Below are positions 7,559 through 15,109 of a stretch of DNA of 35,601 bases, one piece after another (position 1 is the first letter of the stretch; each line of letters starts with the position of its first letter). Location of the stretch: assembly GCA_964650405.1 (NCBI GenBank), contig CAZYTO010000018.1, positions 1 to 35,601 on the forward strand, given 5' to 3'. The position numbers and the translations under genes were made by a program. This DNA comes from CAZYTO01 sp964650405. Lineage in GTDB: Bacteria > Acidobacteriota > Thermoanaerobaculia > Gp7-AA8. The notes under the pieces were generated by a model. That model worked only from the letters and a program-made list of their open reading frames with translations. It did not search any database and had not been told where the DNA came from.

Positions 7559-8188
7559 ATGCTCATCCTCGCTGCCGACACGTCCCTTCCGCTGCTCTCC
7601 GTGGCGCTGTTGCGCGACGAAGCGCTGCTTGGCGCGCTGTCGCTGGAGGGGAAGGGCTCGCGGAACGAAAAGCTGCTGCCGGCCATCGACTGGCTGCTGA
7701 CCGAGTCGGGGATCGACCGGCACGACGTCGAGCTCTTCGCCGTCACGCGTGGCCCGGGCTCCTTCACCGGGGTGCGCATCGGCCTGGCCACGCTGCAGGG
7801 CATGGCCATGGCCCTGGGCAAGCCGCTCTGCGCGATGTCGACGCACGAGGCCATCGCCCTTGGCGAGGAGCCGGTACATCCGAAGCAGAAGACGCTGATC
7901 TACGACGACGGAGGCCGCGGGGAGTGGTATGTCTCGCTCTTCGAGGGGGCCGTCGAGCGCGTGCCGCCGCGGCTGGCCACGACGGCGGAACGGGACGAAC
8001 TGGCGCAGGACGCGGCGCTGACGGTGTCGATCGCGGACTTCCTGCAGCACGGCAACGTCGCCACCGGCTGTGCGCGCCGGGCACGGGAGATCGAGCGCGC
8101 CGGGGTGGGGGAGCGGTACCGCGACGTGACGCCCATCTACGTCCGGCTCGCCGAGGCCGAGGTCAAGCTGCAACAGCGCCCATCGTGA
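7559..8188 (+). CDS. tsaB: tRNA threonylcarbamoyladenosine biosynthesis protein TsaB
   Basis: 209 residues. The N-terminus MLILAADTSLPLLSVAL and the signature RGPGSFTGVRIG (about 64-75) are diagnostic of TsaB, the non-catalytic partner that binds TsaD in the t6A37 tRNA-modification complex. ATG 7559 follows the CCACTAM array by 15 nt; no ribosome site is visible. The stop TGA overlaps the GTG start of rimI (GTGA). The tsaB-rimI pairing is common in bacteria. Confidence 0.93.
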   Translation: MLILAADTSLPLLSVALLRDEALLGALSLEGKGSRNEKLLPAIDWLLTESGIDRHDVELFAVTRGPGSFTGVRIGLATLQGMAMALGKPLCAMSTHEAIALGEEPVHPKQKTLIYDDGGRGEWYVSLFEGAVERVPPRLATTAERDELAQDAALTVSIADFLQHGNVATGCARRAREIERAGVGERYRDVTPIYVRLAEAEVKLQQRPS

Positions 8189-8631
8189 GCACGGACGACA
8201 TCGTCTTCGCCGTGGCCGTTCCGGCCGACATCGACGCCATCCACCAGCTCGAAGTGGCGGCCTTTCCCGCGCCGTGGCGCCGGGAGTTCTTCGAGAGCGA
8301 GCTCCAGGCCAGCGGCCGCCTCTGCCTCACCGCCAAGCGACGCGGCGTGCTGGCCGGCTACCTCTTCGCCATGTGGTTCTTCGACGAGATGCACGTGAAC
8401 AAGATCGCCGTGGACGAACACCTCCGCCGGCAGGGCATTGCCCTGGAACTGATGCAGCGCTGCCTCGCCTTCGCCCGCGAGCACGGCGTCCGCACCATCT
8501 CACTCGAAGTGCGCAAGTCGAACCGCGGGGCCCAGGACTTCTACGAGCACCTCGACTTCGAAGCCCTCTACGCCCGCCCCCGCTACTACCCCGACGGGGA
8601 GACGGCCGTGGTCATGGTGAGGAAGGTGTAG
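8185..8631 (+). CDS. rimI: Ribosomal protein S18-alanine N-acetyltransferase
   Basis: 148 residues, a GNAT-fold acetyltransferase that acetylates the N-terminus of S18. I start at GTG 8185, which overlaps the tsaB stop as GTGA, giving translational coupling and the normal family length. The acetyl-CoA loop is RRQGIA (81-86). Glu108 (SLEVRKSN) and Tyr120 (AQDFYEHLDF) match the catalytic Glu and Tyr of enterobacterial RimI. The end RPRYYPDGETAVVM is typical. An AGTGCCG array begins 3 nt after the stop. Confidence 0.93.
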   Translation: MSTDDIVFAVAVPADIDAIHQLEVAAFPAPWRREFFESELQASGRLCLTAKRRGVLAGYLFAMWFFDEMHVNKIAVDEHLRRQGIALELMQRCLAFAREHGVRTISLEVRKSNRGAQDFYEHLDFEALYARPRYYPDGETAVVMVRKV

Positions 8632-8634
8632 GAG

Positions 8635-8822
8635 AGTGCGGAGTGCCGAGTGCCGAGTGCCGAGGGGCATGAGGCATGAGTAATGGGGCATGAATGGCCT
8701 CCGTGAGGTGTCTCGGTGCTCGCTTCGGCCCCGCGATGAGACACCCGAGGCAAGCCCCAACGTCACTCATGCCTCGTCACTCATGCCGCATGCCGGTCTC
8801 GGCACTCGGCACTCGGCACTCA
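8635..8822. repeat. Mirror-image double heptamer array between convergent genes
   Basis: Left arm: AGTGCGG and three AGTGCCG (8635-8662), then GGCATGA-type units to about 8690. Right arm: TCATGCC-type units, then GGCACTC three times ending at 8822. The order of the two sub-arrays is mirrored. Inside, GGTGTCTC and GAGACACC (about 8706-8745) form another hairpin. The right arm abuts the stop codon of the minus-strand lipoprotein gene. A bidirectional terminator role is plausible. Confidence 0.8.
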
Positions 8823-9869
8823 TTCCACCCACCGCACCCGGTACGACTCCGAAGGGCGGATGGCGTCGACGAGCGCGGTCTGCAGCTCGGAGGGCGAGAC
8901 GTCATGCGACCACTTGCGTTTCATCTTGGCCAGCTCCGCCGCGGGGGGCATGTCGAAATGCTGTTCCTCGGAACGGAGGGTCAGGGCCAGCGGGTCGGGG
9001 GAGATCCAGCGTCCTTCCAGCGATTGCGCTGCGTCCAGCAGGCCGGCGTGGCGGATGACCACCAGGTCGTCGCCGCGTTTCTCGAAGTGCTCGTTGCCGA
9101 CGATGGCGTGTGGTGTGTGGACGGTGATCTCGGCGGGGAAGGGGTTGTAGACCAGGTCGAAGAGCTCGTCCACCGGGACGGACTCGCCCTCCTTTCGCTG
9201 CAGGCGCTCCGTCACGGCGGACATGGCCGTTCGGGCGCCGGTGATCAGCGCGTCCTCTTCGTCGTCGGTGGCATGGGCCTTCTTGTCGTCATCCTCGGAC
9301 AGCAGGGCGAACGCATGCTCGGCCATCTGCGGGTGTGCGTCGATCCACTGGTAGAGGCGCGACATGCGATTGAGATAGTTCGTCACGTCATGCGACCAGA
9401 GATCGAGCACGCGCTCCACCGTGTCGCGTTGCTGGCGCGAGGCGCGCGGCGAGGCGCCGGGATAGATGGCCAGTTCGGTCCAGCCGTAACCTTTGTTGAT
9501 GGTGACGGTCATGGGCAGGTCGCCGAAGAAGCGCGCCAACTGGTCGCGGTCGAAGACGGCCGACCGTTCCGAGCGGACGAGCTCTCCATACTCGCGTTCG
9601 AGCACGGAGCGCTCGGAGTCGGGACTCACCTGCTGGTAGCGCAGGCTCCAGTCGTCGCGATTGTTGAGGATGGCCTCACGGACCGGGGCCAGCCGCAGGC
9701 GAATGGCTTCATCGCCGTACGCCTTGTCCATCTCCGTCACGCTCGTCACGCGGACCCGGGAGGGATCGCGGTCGAGATCGAGCCGCACGAAGTAACGGAC
9801 GGGGGCGCGCACGCCGCACGCCGTCAGGGAGAGGGAGAAGAGAAGCAGCAGCAGGCGTTTCATCGTCAT
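8820..9869 (-). CDS. Lipoprotein of unknown function, coupled to LolC/E-like permease
   Basis: 349 residues from ATG 9869. MTMKRLLLLLFSLSLTAC is a lipoprotein signal with lipobox LTAC. ATG 9869 overlaps the permease stop (ATGA), and AAGGAGG lies 4 nt before it (10 nt before the alternative ATG 9863). The mature part is charged and mostly alpha/beta, with an acidic Asp/Glu patch (SEDDDKKAHATDDEED) and an even Glu/Arg distribution. I do not recognise a domain. Coupling to a lipoprotein-sorting permease suggests a role at the envelope, but that is inference. The stop TGA is the first triplet of an array. Confidence 0.75.
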   Translation of the reverse strand: MTMKRLLLLLFSLSLTACGVRAPVRYFVRLDLDRDPSRVRVTSVTEMDKAYGDEAIRLRLAPVREAILNNRDDWSLRYQQVSPDSERSVLEREYGELVRSERSAVFDRDQLARFFGDLPMTVTINKGYGWTELAIYPGASPRASRQQRDTVERVLDLWSHDVTNYLNRMSRLYQWIDAHPQMAEHAFALLSEDDDKKAHATDDEEDALITGARTAMSAVTERLQRKEGESVPVDELFDLVYNPFPAEITVHTPHAIVGNEHFEKRGDDLVVIRHAGLLDAAQSLEGRWISPDPLALTLRSEEQHFDMPPAAELAKMKRKWSHDVSPSELQTALVDAIRPSESYRVRWVE

Positions 9870-11023
9870 GCTTCCTCCTTGATCGCCGTGATCGGATCGA
9901 GGCGCGAGGCGGCGCGGGCCGGATACCACGCCGCCAGGATGGAGAGGCCGACGGCCACGACGTTCACGCCGAGGACGTCCTGGGGATCGAGGCGGAACGG
10001 CAGGTAGGCCATGAAGTAGATGTCCCGGGGTAGGGGAATGAGCTGGAAGCGGTTCGCTGCCCAGGCCAGGCCGATGCCCCCGAGGTTGCCGAGGAGCGTG
10101 CCGGTGATGCCGATGAGCAGGCCGACTTCGAGAAAGATGATCAGAATGGACCGCTCGCTCGCGCCGAGCGTGCGCAGGATGCCGACGGACGGCCGCTTCT
10201 CCAGGACCAGCATCGAGATCGACGAGATCAGGTTCAGGGCCGCCACGAAGACGATGAGCGAGACGGTGGCGAACATCACCATCTTCTCAAGCCGGAGGGC
10301 CAGGATGAGCGGCCGGTTGATCTCCTTCCATGTCTTTACCTGGACGGTGGGGAAGAGTGCCTGCAGCGCGCGTTGCAGCGTCTCGGCGCGGTCTGCATCG
10401 CCCCACGTTTCGATGGCCGTCGGTTTTTCGTTCGTGCCGAAGAGCTCTTCTGTTTCGGCGAGGGAGAGATAGGCGTCCGCGGCGCGCTCGTCCGTCCCCG
10501 TGGCGCGCAACCCGGCGATGCGGTACTTCCGCCAGACCGGCATCGGCCCGAACGGCGTGAGCCGCGTGCGCGGCGCAACGGCCACCAGCGTCCCGCCGCG
10601 GTCGAGGCCCAGCGACGCCGCGTAGTCGCGGGTGACTTCGACGTCGCCTCTAGCGATGGCCGCGCCGGCGTCCGACCGGATGCGCATGGGCCGGCCGCGC
10701 CGTTCCTCTTCGTTGGCTCCCCAGCCGATGCCGGCCACGGTCGGCCGCACGTCGCGCGCGCCGAGACGCTTGGCGGCGGCCACGATGGCCGCGGAGGCGG
10801 AGAGCGTCACGCTGTCGCCCGGCTCGATGAGGAGCTGCGCGCTCGACGCGATCAGCCGCTGCTTGATCTGTTCCTGGAATCCGCTGAGGAGGGCGATGGA
10901 GATGATCAGGGCGAACACGCCGATGGCCAGCCCCAGCATGGAGATCAGGGTCAGCATCGCCGTATGCATGCGCCGGCGCGCGAACCAGAAATAGCGGCGG
11001 GCAACCCGGAGCTCGATGGGCAT
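9866..11023 (-). CDS. LolC/LolE-family lipoprotein-releasing ABC permease
   Basis: 385 residues (E. coli LolC is 399). It has the FtsX-like layout: a TM helix at about 22-48, a periplasmic domain at about 50-250, and three C-terminal helices. Diagnostic text: TWKEINRPLILALRLEK before TM2, LNLISSISMLVLEKRPSVGI in TM2 and the coupling loop, and ILRTLGASERSI. Lol permeases extract outer-membrane lipoproteins from the inner membrane together with the ATPase LolD, which is not in the window. A TAGCGT box lies 9 nt before ATG. In many other genomes a lolC-type gene is near lysS; here the YfhO gene lies between them on the opposite strand. Confidence 0.9.
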   Translation of the reverse strand: MPIELRVARRYFWFARRRMHTAMLTLISMLGLAIGVFALIISIALLSGFQEQIKQRLIASSAQLLIEPGDSVTLSASAAIVAAAKRLGARDVRPTVAGIGWGANEEERRGRPMRIRSDAGAAIARGDVEVTRDYAASLGLDRGGTLVAVAPRTRLTPFGPMPVWRKYRIAGLRATGTDERAADAYLSLAETEELFGTNEKPTAIETWGDADRAETLQRALQALFPTVQVKTWKEINRPLILALRLEKMVMFATVSLIVFVAALNLISSISMLVLEKRPSVGILRTLGASERSILIIFLEVGLLIGITGTLLGNLGGIGLAWAANRFQLIPLPRDIYFMAYLPFRLDPQDVLGVNVVAVGLSILAAWYPARAASRLDPITAIKEEA

Positions 11024-11032
11024 GCGCCTGCG

Positions 11033-11038
11033 ACGCTA
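11033..11038 (-). promoter_or_regulatory. -10 box TAGCGT, leaderless lolC/E-like gene
   Basis: TAGCGT on the minus strand, 9 nt before the ATG at 11023. It is a weaker match than the others but has the same spacing. Confidence 0.35.
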
Positions 11039-11066
11039 CCACGACCGGAAAGGACGACGGGACATG

Positions 11067-11259
11067 AAGGGCGAAGGGCGAAGGATGAAGGGCGAAGGGC
11101 GAAGGGCGAAGGGACCTCCGCGGTCTCCGCGATCTCCGCGTGACCCGTCCCTCGTCGTTTCTTCTCTCGGGTACAGCGCACCCGCGCTCTGTTGGGTTTC
11201 GGGATGACAGCCTTTCTCCGGTCCCCCTTCGCCCTTCCTCCTTCGCCCTTCGCCCTTAA
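11067..11259. repeat. Mirrored AAGGGCG / CCCTTCG heptamer arrays in a divergent spacer
   Basis: Seven units (AAGGGCG five times, AAGGATG, AAGGGAC) fill 11067-11115. Five reverse-complement units (CCCTTCG type) fill 11225-11259. Three 9-nt repeats, CTCCGCGNN, lie just inside the left arm. The 245-bp gap lies between two divergently transcribed genes, so a pure terminator role does not explain it. Confidence 0.8.
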
Positions 11260-11262
11260 GAT
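11257..11262 (+). promoter_or_regulatory. -10 box TAAGAT, leaderless YfhO gene
   Basis: TAAGAT overlaps the end of the right heptamer arm and lies 6 nt before ATG 11269. No Shine-Dalgarno sequence. Confidence 0.4.
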
Positions 11263-11268
11263 GCCTCG

Positions 11269-13347
11269 ATGCGCCGTGCTGCCGTCCTCTTCGTCCTGCT
11301 CGCTCTGCTCTACTGTGGCGCGGGCCTGCTCCCGGGGCGCGTGCTCGGACCGGTGGACATGGTCGCGGATGCCGGGGCGTGGAAGGGCGACCTCGTCTCG
11401 CGCGTGCGGGTGTCGAACTCGCTGCTCTCCGACGTCGTGACGCAGTTCATGGCCTGGGACGCCGAGACGCTCCGGCTGCTGCGCCTTGGAGAGATGCCGT
11501 GGCGCAATCGCTGGGCGGGAGAGGGCGCTCCGCTCTTCGCCAACCCGCAGACGGCGCTGCTCTCGCCGTTTACCTGGCCGCGGCTGCTCTTCGGCGACAC
11601 CGGGTGGGCGCTGTGCGCGATCCTACGCTTCGTCGTCGCCGCGCTCTCGATGCGCTGGCTGGCGCGGGCCATGGGAGCGACGCCGTTCGCGGCGACGCTC
11701 TCCGCGTTCGTCTACGCCACGTCCGGATATGCCGTGTTGTGGCTGCTCTATCCGCTCGCCAACGTCGTGGCCGTCCTCCCCGCCCTCGGCGCGGCGGCGC
11801 TGGAAGGACGCAGGGGGCTGGTCGTGCTCTTCGCCGCCCTGGCCACGATCGGCGGCCATCCGGAGACGCTGTCCTGCGGGGTGCTCGGGATCGCGGGGCT
11901 GGTTTGGTGGGCGAGCGGGTTGCGGCGAGCGGCGGGCGGTGGCTCGAGCGGGTCAACCACGTCTACGGGGGTTCGGCACGACGCGGTCGTGCCCTACGCC
12001 GGTCTCCCGCTCGCCGCTCCACGTTCGCTCCTCTCCATTGCACTCGCAGCCCTCGGTGGCTTCCTCCTTTGCGGCGTCGTGCTCGTTCCCTTCTTCCGGA
12101 TTCTGTGGGCGAGCGACGCGCGTGTCGTGCGGGTGGCGGCGACTCCTCCCGGCGTTCGCTGGAGCGGAATCGCAGGCACGATCCTTCCCGGCTTCCTCGG
12201 CTCGCCGCTGAAGGGCGAGCTCGATCTCACCGCCCTGCAGCCACTGCCGGAGAACTTCATCCTCCGGAGCGAGGCGTTCGTCGGCCTCATCGTCCTCGTG
12301 GCCATCGCGCTGGCCTGGCGCCGCCTCCCGCCGCTCTTCCGTCGCGGGCTGATCATCGCCCTGATCGGGTTCGTGCTCTCGCTCCGGCTGCCCGGTCTCC
12401 GGCTCATCTCGAGAGTCGTGCCGGTGGTCATCGAATACATGACCGTCGTCTTCGCGCTGTTCACTTCCGCGGCTGCGGGGCCGGCGCTGGAGGGGGTTGG
12501 AGGCGGGTCCCAGGTCACGGGTAACGGGTCCCAGGTCACGGGTAACGGGTCCCAGGGCGACGGTACCCGGTACCCGTCACCCGGTACCAGTTCATCCGTG
12601 ATCGCCTACACCCTGATAGCTGCCGGCCTCGCGCTCGCCCTCGGCGGCGCGTTCGTGGCCCTCCCCGCCGCACGCCCGGCGCTTACGTCGTTCGCCCGTG
12701 CGGGGATCACGCGACTGCGCGCGCGCGGTGTGCTGCAAAAACCAGCCGCCGTCTACGAGGAACGGCTGGAGGGCTATCTCGCCGGTGCGAGCACGACGGC
12801 CGTGCGGCGTGCGCTGATTCCGGGCCTCTGCTGGGCCGCGGCCGGATTCGCCCTCGCCAGGCGCCGCCGTCGCCTCCTCATCGCCGCCGCGGCCGCCGAG
12901 CTGCTCGCCTTCGGCCTCGGCTTCAATCCGGCCGTGGCCCGGGTGACGGCGATTCCTCCGCCCCTCGCGCAGTTGCAGCGGCTCGATCCGGCCCACGAGT
13001 ACTTCGCCGCATCGAGCCTCGCGGTCTTCCCGGCCAACCTCGGCACGCTCTATGGCGTCCGCGATGCCGTGTCGTACGACTCCCTCCAGTCGCGCCCACG
13101 CGTCGAGGCCCTCGCCGCCGCCGGCTACGACCGCGTCACGCAGTCCCTTCCCCCAACGCCGAACCCCGCCCTGGCCCGCCTCGGCGTCCGCTGGCTCGTG
13201 ACGCCGTCCGGGGTCGTCGAAGTGCCGAACGCGCAGCACCCGCCGCCGCCGAGGAACGATCCGCCGGAGGGGCTCGGGTGGGGGGTGGCGGTCACGCTCG
13301 TCGGTGCGGTCGTATCGGTCGTCGCCTGCCGGCTGTCGGCGCGGTGA
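11269..13347 (+). CDS. YfhO-family multi-pass membrane protein
   Basis: 692 residues. An N-terminal helix is followed by the YfhO/GT-C-like segment SDVVTQFMAWDAETLRLLR, then RNRWAGEGAPLFANPQTALL and about ten further hydrophobic helices. The C-terminal non-membrane part (LGTLYGVRDAVSYDSLQSRP, VRWLVTPSG) also matches YfhO proteins. In Firmicutes YfhO aids glycosylation of envelope polymers; in this kind of organism the substrate is unknown. Two repeat elements are translated in frame, at residues ~215-250 and ~412-441. They produce Gly/Ser/Thr-rich stretches that interrupt otherwise hydrophobic text. The gene is flanked by unlike heptamer arrays. Confidence 0.85.
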   Translation: MRRAAVLFVLLALLYCGAGLLPGRVLGPVDMVADAGAWKGDLVSRVRVSNSLLSDVVTQFMAWDAETLRLLRLGEMPWRNRWAGEGAPLFANPQTALLSPFTWPRLLFGDTGWALCAILRFVVAALSMRWLARAMGATPFAATLSAFVYATSGYAVLWLLYPLANVVAVLPALGAAALEGRRGLVVLFAALATIGGHPETLSCGVLGIAGLVWWASGLRRAAGGGSSGSTTSTGVRHDAVVPYAGLPLAAPRSLLSIALAALGGFLLCGVVLVPFFRILWASDARVVRVAATPPGVRWSGIAGTILPGFLGSPLKGELDLTALQPLPENFILRSEAFVGLIVLVAIALAWRRLPPLFRRGLIIALIGFVLSLRLPGLRLISRVVPVVIEYMTVVFALFTSAAAGPALEGVGGGSQVTGNGSQVTGNGSQGDGTRYPSPGTSSSVIAYTLIAAGLALALGGAFVALPAARPALTSFARAGITRLRARGVLQKPAAVYEERLEGYLAGASTTAVRRALIPGLCWAAAGFALARRRRRLLIAAAAAELLAFGLGFNPAVARVTAIPPPLAQLQRLDPAHEYFAASSLAVFPANLGTLYGVRDAVSYDSLQSRPRVEALAAAGYDRVTQSLPPTPNPALARLGVRWLVTPSGVVEVPNAQHPPPPRNDPPEGLGWGVAVTLVGAVVSVVACRLSAR
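11910..12020. repeat. In-frame repeat element 1 inside the YfhO gene
   Basis: Units GGCGAGC, GGGTTGC, GGCGAGC, GGCGGGC, GGTGGCT (11910-11944) face GTCTCCC-GCTCGCC-GCTCC (12002-12020) in inverted orientation. The core contains a perfect hairpin GGCACGAC-GCG-GTCGTGCC (about 11973-11991). The element is translated without a stop into a Gly/Ser/Thr-rich stretch. Confidence 0.75.
12505..12588. repeat. In-frame repeat element 2 inside the YfhO gene
   Basis: A 21-bp unit made of three heptamers (GGGTCCC, AGGTCAC, GGGTAAC) occurs at 12505-12525 and 12526-12546, with a third partial copy. The inverted arm GGTACCC, GGTACCC, GTCACCC, GGTACCA follows at 12562-12589. The 21-bp period keeps the reading frame and encodes the repeated peptide GSQVTGN. 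Confidence 0.85.
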
Positions 13348-13386
13348 CTCGATCGGCTCCATCCCGCTACCGATGCCTCATGCCCT

Positions 13387-13500
13387 ACTCAGTACTCGGC
13401 ACTTCGGTACTCGGCACTTCGGTACTCGGCACTTCGGTACTCGGCACTCGGCACTCAGCACTTGGCACTCAGCACTTGGCACTCAGCACTCGTCACTTCA
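13387..13500. repeat. ACTCGGC heptamer array between convergent genes
   Basis: About 15 tandem units of 7 or 8 nt: ACTCGGC alternating with ACTTCGGT three times, then ACTCGGC, ACTCAGC and ACTTGGC in alternation. The array runs into the lysS stop codon (13493-13495). Only one orientation is present; no mirror arm is seen after the YfhO stop. Confidence 0.85.
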
Positions 13501-15064
13501 CCGGCCTCATCAGCGGGAACAGGATCACGTCCCGGATGGATGCGGAGTCCGTGAGGATCATGGCCAGGCGGTCGATGCCGATGCCTTCGCCGCCGGTGGG
13601 GGGCATGCCGTACTCCAGGGCGTTGACGTAGTCGTCGTCGGCCTGGTGCGCTTCGTCGTCGCCGTGCTCGCGCTCGGCGATCTGTTGCGCGAAGCGGCGG
13701 GCCTGCTCGTCGGCGTCGTTGAGCTCCGAGAACGCATTGGCCACTTCCATTCCGCCGACGTAGAGCTCGAAGCGCTCCACGTAGTTCGGGTCGTCCTTCC
13801 GCTGCTTCGACAGTGGTGAGACCTCGGTGGGGAAGTCGGTGATGAACGTCGGCTGGATGAGGTGCTCCTCGGCGATGGACTCGAACAGCTCGGCGATGAG
13901 CTTCCCGTCGTTCATGGCCTCGACCTGCTGCCGCGGCGTGAGCGACGTTCCCTCCGTGCCGTCCGCCTTGACCGGCTTGTGCTCGCCGTACTTGAGGACG
14001 AGCTCGACGAGGTGCTTCCGGTCGCTCAACTGCTCCGCGGCGATCGCTCCGTTGCTGAAGTGAGCGATCGCTTCCTTCATCGAGAAGCGGGCGAAGGGCC
14101 GGGCGAAGGAGATCTCCGTGCCGCGGTACGTGACCGTCTCCTTCCCGTGCACGGCGCGCGCGAGGCCGTTGAACAGGTCCTCGGTTTCGTCGATGAGGAC
14201 TTCGTAATCGGCGTAGGCCTGGTAGAACTCCAGCATCGTGAACTCGGGGTTGTGGCGCTGCGAGATCCCCTCGTTCCGGAAGTTGCGGTTGATCTCGTAC
14301 ACGCGCTGCAGGCCGCCCACGATGAGGCGCTTGAGGTAGAGCTCCGGCGCGATGCGGAGGAAGAGGTCGATGTCCAGGGCGTTGTGGTGGGTGACGAACG
14401 GCCGGGCCGCCGCGCCGCCGGCGATGGGCTGCATCATCGGCGTCTCCACTTCGATGAAACCGTGGCCGTCGAACCAGTCGCGGATGTATTTCACGATCCT
14501 GGCCCGCGTCAGGAAGGTCTGCTTCACGTCGTCGTTGACGATGAGGTCGACGTAGCGCTGGCGGTAGCGCTGCTCCATGTCCGTCAGGCCGTGCCACTTC
14601 GAGGGCAGCGGCCGCAGGGCCTTGACCAGGAAGTGCAGTCGCGTCGCCTTCACCGACAGCTCGTTCGTCTTCGTGCGAAAGACCGTCCCCTCCACCGCCA
14701 CCCAGTCGCCCGCGTCGAGGTTCTCGTACAGGCTCCAGTCGCGCTCCGGCACGGAGTCCTTGCGCACGTAGGCCTGCACGCGCCCGGTCTTCTCCGAGAG
14801 CACGAGGAACGCCGCCTTGCCGAAGGCGCGGATGGTCATGATCCGGCCGGCGATCTTCACGTGCGGCTGTTCCGCCTCGAGCTCGTCGTGCGACCTCGGG
14901 TCGTACTTGGCCACCAGATCAACGACCGTCGTGTCGACCTCGGCCGTCGTGGGGAAGGCGTCGAATCCAAGCTCCGCGATACGGGCCAGCTTCTCGCGCC
15001 GGACGCGGATCAGCTCGGACTCTTCGACTTCGGGCTCGGCGGGCTTGGTCGGTTGATCGGTCAC
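13493..15064 (-). CDS. lysS: Lysyl-tRNA synthetase, class II
   Basis: 523 residues. An OB-fold anticodon-binding domain (about 60-165) contains GRIMTIRAFGKAAFLVLSE. The class II catalytic core follows: motif 2 EINRNFRNEGISQRHNPEF (about 248-270), the lysine pocket GGMEVANAFSELND, and motif 3 GGEGIGIDRLAMIL (about 487-502). I start at GTG 15064 because GGAG lies 6 nt before it. The frame is open to GTG 15106, but those 14 residues are translated from GGCACTC array DNA. It is co-directional with the upstream aminotransferase (42-nt gap). Confidence 0.93.
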   Translation of the reverse strand: MTDQPTKPAEPEVEESELIRVRREKLARIAELGFDAFPTTAEVDTTVVDLVAKYDPRSHDELEAEQPHVKIAGRIMTIRAFGKAAFLVLSEKTGRVQAYVRKDSVPERDWSLYENLDAGDWVAVEGTVFRTKTNELSVKATRLHFLVKALRPLPSKWHGLTDMEQRYRQRYVDLIVNDDVKQTFLTRARIVKYIRDWFDGHGFIEVETPMMQPIAGGAAARPFVTHHNALDIDLFLRIAPELYLKRLIVGGLQRVYEINRNFRNEGISQRHNPEFTMLEFYQAYADYEVLIDETEDLFNGLARAVHGKETVTYRGTEISFARPFARFSMKEAIAHFSNGAIAAEQLSDRKHLVELVLKYGEHKPVKADGTEGTSLTPRQQVEAMNDGKLIAELFESIAEEHLIQPTFITDFPTEVSPLSKQRKDDPNYVERFELYVGGMEVANAFSELNDADEQARRFAQQIAEREHGDDEAHQADDDYVNALEYGMPPTGGEGIGIDRLAMILTDSASIRDVILFPLMRPVK

Positions 15065-15082
15065 ATTCCACTCCGCGAGAGT

Positions 15083-15109
15083 CCTGAGTGACTCAGCACT
15101 CGGCACTCA
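15083..15109. repeat. Short ACTCGGC array with palindrome CTGAGTCACTCAG
   Basis: The 42-nt gap between the aminotransferase stop and the lysS start holds ACTCAGC, ACTCGGC, ACTCACA units and a 13-bp palindrome (CTGAGTCACTCAG). The units match those beyond the lysS 3' end. Confidence 0.6.

Noticed and set aside
12505..12589. Mobile insertion that inactivates the YfhO gene
   Set aside because: The frame stays open through the element and family-typical sequence continues after it, so the gene is probably intact.
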